Shown here: positions 60,709-64,000 of the stretch, one piece after another
How positions within the stretch are numbered: position 1 is the stretch's first letter
Layout: each line of letters starts with the position of its first letter
Origin: Acetatifactor sp.
GTDB lineage: Bacteria; Bacillota; Clostridia; Lachnospirales; Lachnospiraceae
Assembly: GCA_024693365.1 (NCBI GenBank)
Contig: JAILLF010000012.1
Span: 1-64,000 of the forward strand
DNA: 64,000 nt
Reading direction: 5' to 3'
Notes under the pieces: model-generated
The model's database searches: none
The model's input: the letters and a program-made list of their open reading frames with translations, nothing else
Told to the model about the DNA's origin: nothing
Translations under genes and position numbers: made by a program

Positions 60709-61452
60709 TTATGCCTTCAGACGCTGACGCACGATCTCGTATGCAAGAACGCCCGCCGCCACGGAGGCGTTGAGGGAATCAATGTTGCCTTTCATGGGGA
60801 TGGATGCGATCATGTCACAGCTCTCCTTGACAAGTCTTCCCACGCCCTCACCTTCATTGCCGATCACAAGTCCGATGGGCCCTTTCAGGTCAAGGTCGTA
60901 CATGACAGTCCCACCCATGTCGGCGCAAACAAACCAAAGTCCTTCCTTCTTGAGGTCTTCGATCGTCTTGGCAAGATTCGTCACCTTTGCAACCGGCGTG
61001 TAATTTAGCGCTCCGGCGGAAGTTCTGGCCACCGTGGCCGTAAGGCCTGCCGCGCGGTTCTTCGGAATGATCACGCCATGTGCGCCCGCAAGGTTAGCGG
61101 TACGGATAATGGCTCCAAGATTGTGCGGATCCTCAATGTTGTCAAGCAAAATAAGAAACGGAGGCTCTCCCTTCTCCTTTGCAGCCTTCAGCATGTCATC
61201 CACTTCTGCATATTCATAGGCAGCCGCCACGGCAATGACGCCCTGGTGCTTCCCCGTCTCGGACATCTGATCCAGACGCTCCTTCGTCACAAACTTCATC
61301 AGAACGTTCTGCTTCTTCGCCTCGCGCTTGATGGTCATGACGGGGCCGTCCTGACAGCCGTCCAGCACGTATAACTTGTCAATGGTCTTTCCTGAGCGGA
61401 ACGCCTCGATCACGGCATTTCGTCCCTCTATCGTAAACTCCTGATAACCCAT
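60709..61452 (-). CDS. rlmB: 23S rRNA (guanosine-2'-O)-methyltransferase RlmB/TrmH family
   Basis: This 247-residue SPOUT methyltransferase has an N-terminal L30-like substrate-binding domain (MGYQEFTIEGRNAVIEAFRS). The knotted SAM domain has LLDNIEDPHNLGAIIRTANL, GLVIGNEGEGVGRLV and SLNASVAAGVLAYE, the three SpoU motifs. RlmB would methylate G2251 of 23S rRNA, though a tRNA target in this lineage cannot be excluded. AAGGAGAG before ATG 61452. It lies 20 bp after mrnC. Confidence 0.93.
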   Translation of the reverse strand: MGYQEFTIEGRNAVIEAFRSGKTIDKLYVLDGCQDGPVMTIKREAKKQNVLMKFVTKERLDQMSETGKHQGVIAVAAAYEYAEVDDMLKAAKEKGEPPFLILLDNIEDPHNLGAIIRTANLAGAHGVIIPKNRAAGLTATVARTSAGALNYTPVAKVTNLAKTIEDLKKEGLWFVCADMGGTVMYDLDLKGPIGLVIGNEGEGVGRLVKESCDMIASIPMKGNIDSLNASVAAGVLAYEIVRQRLKA

Positions 61453-61472
61453 GGCACTCTCCTTTTATGCTC

Positions 61473-61955
61473 CTAATTCAGTCCGTCGAAACCAATCTTC
61501 ATCAGCTCCAGCATGCGGTCCGTCCGGCCCGCGAGATACAAATATCCTACCAGCGCTTCCAATCCCGTTGCCTTGTGATAGTCGCTGATGCTGGCGTTCT
61601 TTGCCGTCGTGTGCGGTTTTGCGTTGCGTCCCCTGCGGAGCACGTCCGCCTCCTCTTCCGACAAAAGCGGTTTGATGATCTCGACAATTTTGGCCTGATT
61701 CTCCGCCTTCACGTACTTCACCGTCACGTTATGCAAAGCATTGTTTGCGCGGTTCGCCTGACAGACCACCATGGTGCGGACCACAAGGCTGTACACGCCG
61801 TCACCGATAAAGGCAAGCGCAAGCGGCGAATATGCACGCACGTCCTGCGGCGGACACGGAAACGTTTCTTTGATTTTATCTAAGATTTCCTGAGATTCCA
61901 AAGCTTCCTCCAATTGATTTCTCACTCCGGCCCATAAACTCAGGCCTTCTCCCAC
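61473..61955 (-). CDS. mrnC: Mini-ribonuclease 3
   Basis: This 160-residue minimal RNase III domain enzyme (no dsRNA-binding domain) trims 23S rRNA precursors in Firmicutes. SPLALAFIGDGVYSLVVRTM is the RNase III signature region, with the catalytic Glu side provided by TGLEALVGYLYLAG. It starts at GTG 61955, with AAGGA 6 nt upstream, overlapping the end of cysS by 16 bp, so it is translationally coupled. Standard gene order with cysS and rlmB. Confidence 0.93.
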   Translation of the reverse strand: MGEGLSLWAGVRNQLEEALESQEILDKIKETFPCPPQDVRAYSPLALAFIGDGVYSLVVRTMVVCQANRANNALHNVTVKYVKAENQAKIVEIIKPLLSEEEADVLRRGRNAKPHTTAKNASISDYHKATGLEALVGYLYLAGRTDRMLELMKIGFDGLN

Positions 61956-63355
61956 AAGGTTCCTTCTCTGGTATCCTTGAGCACGATGCCCTTCTCCAAA
62001 AGCTCTGCGCGGATGGCGTCTGCCAAGGCAAAGTTCTTGTCCTTCTTGGCCTGTGCGCGCTCTGCGATCTTGCCCTCCACAAAGGCTGCAAGCTCTTCGT
62101 CAACGCTCCCTGCCTTCTCTGCCACCGCGGTGGTCAGTTTCAGGGACAACACCTCGTCGAAGCTCTCGGAAAGCGCAAACTTCGTCGCATCGTTTATGTC
62201 AGCCTTCAACACGTCATACAGCACGGTAATTGCCATGGAGGTATTGAAGTCATCGCAGAGTGCCGCTTCAAATTTCCCGCGATACTCGGCAAACGCCTTC
62301 TGATCCACCTCTCCCTCCTTATTCAGGGAAGCGATCCTTTTTACCAGCTTATCATAAGCCTGGGCCACGTTGTCCAGATTCTCATAAGAGAATTCCAGTG
62401 GCTTGCGATAATGACTCAGCAGGCAGAACATGCGATATGCCAGGGGATCATAGCCCTTAGACTCCAAAAGGGATACGGTGAGAAAATCTCCCTTGGACTT
62501 GCTCATCTTACCCGTCTTGTCATTTAAGTGATGCACGTGGAACCAGTAATTGCACCACTTGTGTCCAAGGTAGGACTCACTCTGCGCGATCTCATTCGTG
62601 TGGTGCGGGAAGATGTTGTCCACGCCGCCGCAGTGAATGTCCATGAACTCGCCGAGGTGCTTTAGGCTGATGCAGGAGCACTCGATGTGCCATCCGGGAT
62701 AGCCGACGCCCCAGGGGCTCTCCCACTTGAGCTCCTGGTCATCAAATTTTGACTTTGTGAACCAAAGCACAAAATCACTCTTGTTTCTCTTGTTTCCGTC
62801 CTCTTCCACGTCGTCGCGAACGCCCACGAGAAGCTCTTCCTCGCTGTGATTGGAAAGAACGTAATACTCCTTTAGCTTCGAGGTGTCAAAATACACGTTG
62901 CCGCCTGCCAGGTAAGCATAGCCCTTGTCGATCAGCCCGCTGATCATCTTGATAAACTCCGGGATGCAATTGGTTGCCGGCTCCACGACGTCAGGCATCT
63001 TGATGTTGAGCTTTGCGCAATCGGAGAAGAAGGCATCCGTGTAGAATTTCGCAATCTCCATGACAGTCTTGTGCTCACGCTTTGCGCCCTTGAGCATCTT
63101 GTCCTCGCCCGTGTCCGCATCACTCGAAAGATGACCGACGTCCGTGACGTTCATGACGCGCTTTACGTCATATCCCACGTAACGGAGCGTCTTCTCAAGA
63201 ATATCCTCACAGATATAAGTTCTAAGATTTCCAATGTGTGCAAAATGATATACGGTCGGGCCACAGGTATACATGCTAACCTTTCCGTCAACGTTCGGCA
63301 CAAACAATTCTTCCTTTTTTGTCAGCGTGTTGTAAAACCTTACCTTGTTCTCCAT
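61940..63355 (-). CDS. cysS: Cysteinyl-tRNA synthetase
   Basis: This 471-residue class I synthetase has MYTCGPTVYHFAHIGNLRTY (zinc Cys plus HIGN ATP motif), GWHIECSCISLKHLGEFMDI with zinc ligands, HCGGVDNIFPHHTNEIAQSE and GKMSKSKGDFLTVS (KMSKS loop). Normal length. I favour ATG 63355, about 9 nt after GAGAGG, over 63364. A Cys-specific T-box leader upstream controls it. First gene of the cluster ending in sigH. Confidence 0.97.
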   Translation of the reverse strand: MENKVRFYNTLTKKEELFVPNVDGKVSMYTCGPTVYHFAHIGNLRTYICEDILEKTLRYVGYDVKRVMNVTDVGHLSSDADTGEDKMLKGAKREHKTVMEIAKFYTDAFFSDCAKLNIKMPDVVEPATNCIPEFIKMISGLIDKGYAYLAGGNVYFDTSKLKEYYVLSNHSEEELLVGVRDDVEEDGNKRNKSDFVLWFTKSKFDDQELKWESPWGVGYPGWHIECSCISLKHLGEFMDIHCGGVDNIFPHHTNEIAQSESYLGHKWCNYWFHVHHLNDKTGKMSKSKGDFLTVSLLESKGYDPLAYRMFCLLSHYRKPLEFSYENLDNVAQAYDKLVKRIASLNKEGEVDQKAFAEYRGKFEAALCDDFNTSMAITVLYDVLKADINDATKFALSESFDEVLSLKLTTAVAEKAGSVDEELAAFVEGKIAERAQAKKDKNFALADAIRAELLEKGIVLKDTREGTLWEKA

Positions 63356-63432
63356 AGCTTTCATCCTCTCCTTCTATTGTAAAACTCTTAAAGCATCTGA
63401 CGCGTGATCCGTCAAGTGCTTTAAAACAAAAA

Positions 63433-63704
63433 GGAACAATCCATCTAAGAGACGAATTGTTCCGCGGTTCCACTCTACTTAAGGGGCATGCCCCTTCCCT
63501 TGACGGCTTAACGCGCCCATACGTACTTGGATACTAGGCTTCCCCAAGTCTGCTCCCGGATGCACTTCCTTCTCCCAAGACCGGGCAAGCTTTCAGCCGA
63601 TGACGTGCCCTCTCTGTGATCCCTTTCGGAAAAGTACTCTCTCCGTTCTTCGCTTTTTCCAGGGTGAAAACCATTCTTTTTCACCCGCGATAAATTTAAT
63701 GCTT
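63433..63704 (-). promoter_or_regulatory. T-box riboswitch leader, Cys-specific
   Basis: On the minus strand the leader ends with the T-box TGGAACCGCGG (63462-63472), which forms the antiterminator. A competing terminator follows: GGAACAAT/ATTGTTCC stem 63433-63463, then a TTTTTGTTTT run. Upstream, stem I contains GAAGTGCATCC, whose TGC (63562-63564) is the likely specifier codon for Cys, matching cysS. Uncharged tRNA-Cys would favour read-through. Confidence 0.93.
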
Positions 63705-63710
63705 ATTGAC

Positions 63711-63739
63711 AGAATATGCAAATTTTAAAAATTTGTCAA
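63711..63739 (-). promoter_or_regulatory. Promoter of the T-box/cysS transcript
   Basis: On the minus strand TTGACA (63734-63739), a 17-bp spacer and TATTCT (63711-63716), giving a start near 63704 just before the leader. Confidence 0.85.
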
Positions 63740-63776
63740 CCCATTTTTTTGCGAGGCAACGAAAACCAAATAAAAA

Positions 63777-63813
63777 CATCAGCCGCGAAGCGACTTCGTC
63801 TGCAAAGCAGATG
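63777..63813 (-). terminator. Terminator of the aspS-like gene
   Basis: CATCTGC pairs imperfectly with GCTGATG, with inner pairings, followed on the minus strand by TTTTTATTT, 12 bp after the stop. Confidence 0.65.
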
Positions 63814-63824
63814 GTTTTGATGCG

Positions 63825-64000
63825 TTATGGCGTCAACCGGTTCGGTCCGCGGAAGAGGAACATGGCCTCCTTGATGCTCAGGTCAAGAAGCAGCATCGTC
63901 ATGCGGTCCACGCCAATTCCAAAGCCGCCGTGAGGAGGACAGCCGTACTTGAAGAACTCAAGATAGAACTGCACGTCCTGATCCAACCCCTTCTCCTCGG
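63825..64000 (-). CDS. aspS: Aspartyl-tRNA synthetase, C-terminal end (gene continues beyond window)
   Basis: 58 C-terminal codons of a class II synthetase are visible. [20 protein letters not shown] is motif 3, with the ATP-binding Arg, and the gene ends [10 protein letters not shown] then stop. This ending is typical of archaeal-type (AspS2, often non-discriminating) aspartyl-tRNA synthetases; the bacterial AspS type has a longer C-terminal tail. The rest lies to the right of the window. Confidence 0.85.
   Translation of the reverse strand, partial: EEKGLDQDVQFYLEFFKYGCPPHGGFGIGVDRMTMLLLDLSIKEAMFLFRGPNRLTP

Overview
This window looks like chromosomal DNA from a spore-forming, low-to-mid GC Firmicute of class Clostridia, most likely Lachnospiraceae. 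The signs are an alpha/beta small acid-soluble spore protein, a SigH-type sporulation sigma factor, a CIRCE operator in front of groES-groEL, a Cys T-box leader on a cysS-mrnC-rlmB-sigH cluster, tRNA genes without encoded CCA, and YesM/YesN-type sugar sensing. Almost everything is on the minus strand. The plus-strand genes are the spore protein, a class A penicillin-binding protein and one small orphan.

Layout from left to right. 1-1.2 kb: a ten-copy 53-bp hairpin repeat array, a decayed VirD4-type conjugation gene end and tRNA-Pro(AGG). 1.3-9 kb: a dipeptidase, a two-gene ABC importer with a fused permease-ATPase, the spore protein, transaldolase and a leucine-rich-repeat lipoprotein. 9-17.9 kb: the conserved pyrH-frr-uppS-cdsA-dxr-rseP cluster, preceded by a bactofilin, a polysaccharide deacetylase, a KTSC protein and an ECF-like sigma factor. 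18-23.5 kb: groES-groEL, a DUF1905/cysteine-peptidase-like fusion, an AraC regulator and MgtE. 23.7-31.3 kb: a tightly packed five-gene signalling cluster (MBL-fold hydrolase, GAF-HD-GYP, FecR lipoprotein, CHASE2 adenylate cyclase, NHL protein). 31.3-36.3 kb: YigZ, PBP1A, two small orphans and a DUF3899 protein.

36.3-44.8 kb: an oligopeptide ABC operon (oppA-oppB-oppC-oppD-oppF) whose ATPase, permease and binding protein are all enlarged by long insertions. 44.9-55.4 kb: trmO, then a monosaccharide ABC transporter with its own membrane-anchored sugar-binding sensor, histidine kinase and response regulator. This resembles the XylFII-LytS-YesN arrangement of clostridia. 55.5-64 kb: tRNA-Thr(GGT), a solo RND exporter with a 330-residue coiled insertion, the cysS-mrnC-rlmB-sigH cluster under a T-box, and the 3' end of an aspartyl-tRNA synthetase gene.

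The least ordinary parts are the five-gene cAMP/c-di-GMP-type signalling cluster, the enlarged Opp importer, the RND protein with a coiled insert, the 53-bp hairpin array and two long perfect palindromes sharing a GGGGACGTGTC core. All functional calls rest on motif recognition by eye. No database search or alignment was run.
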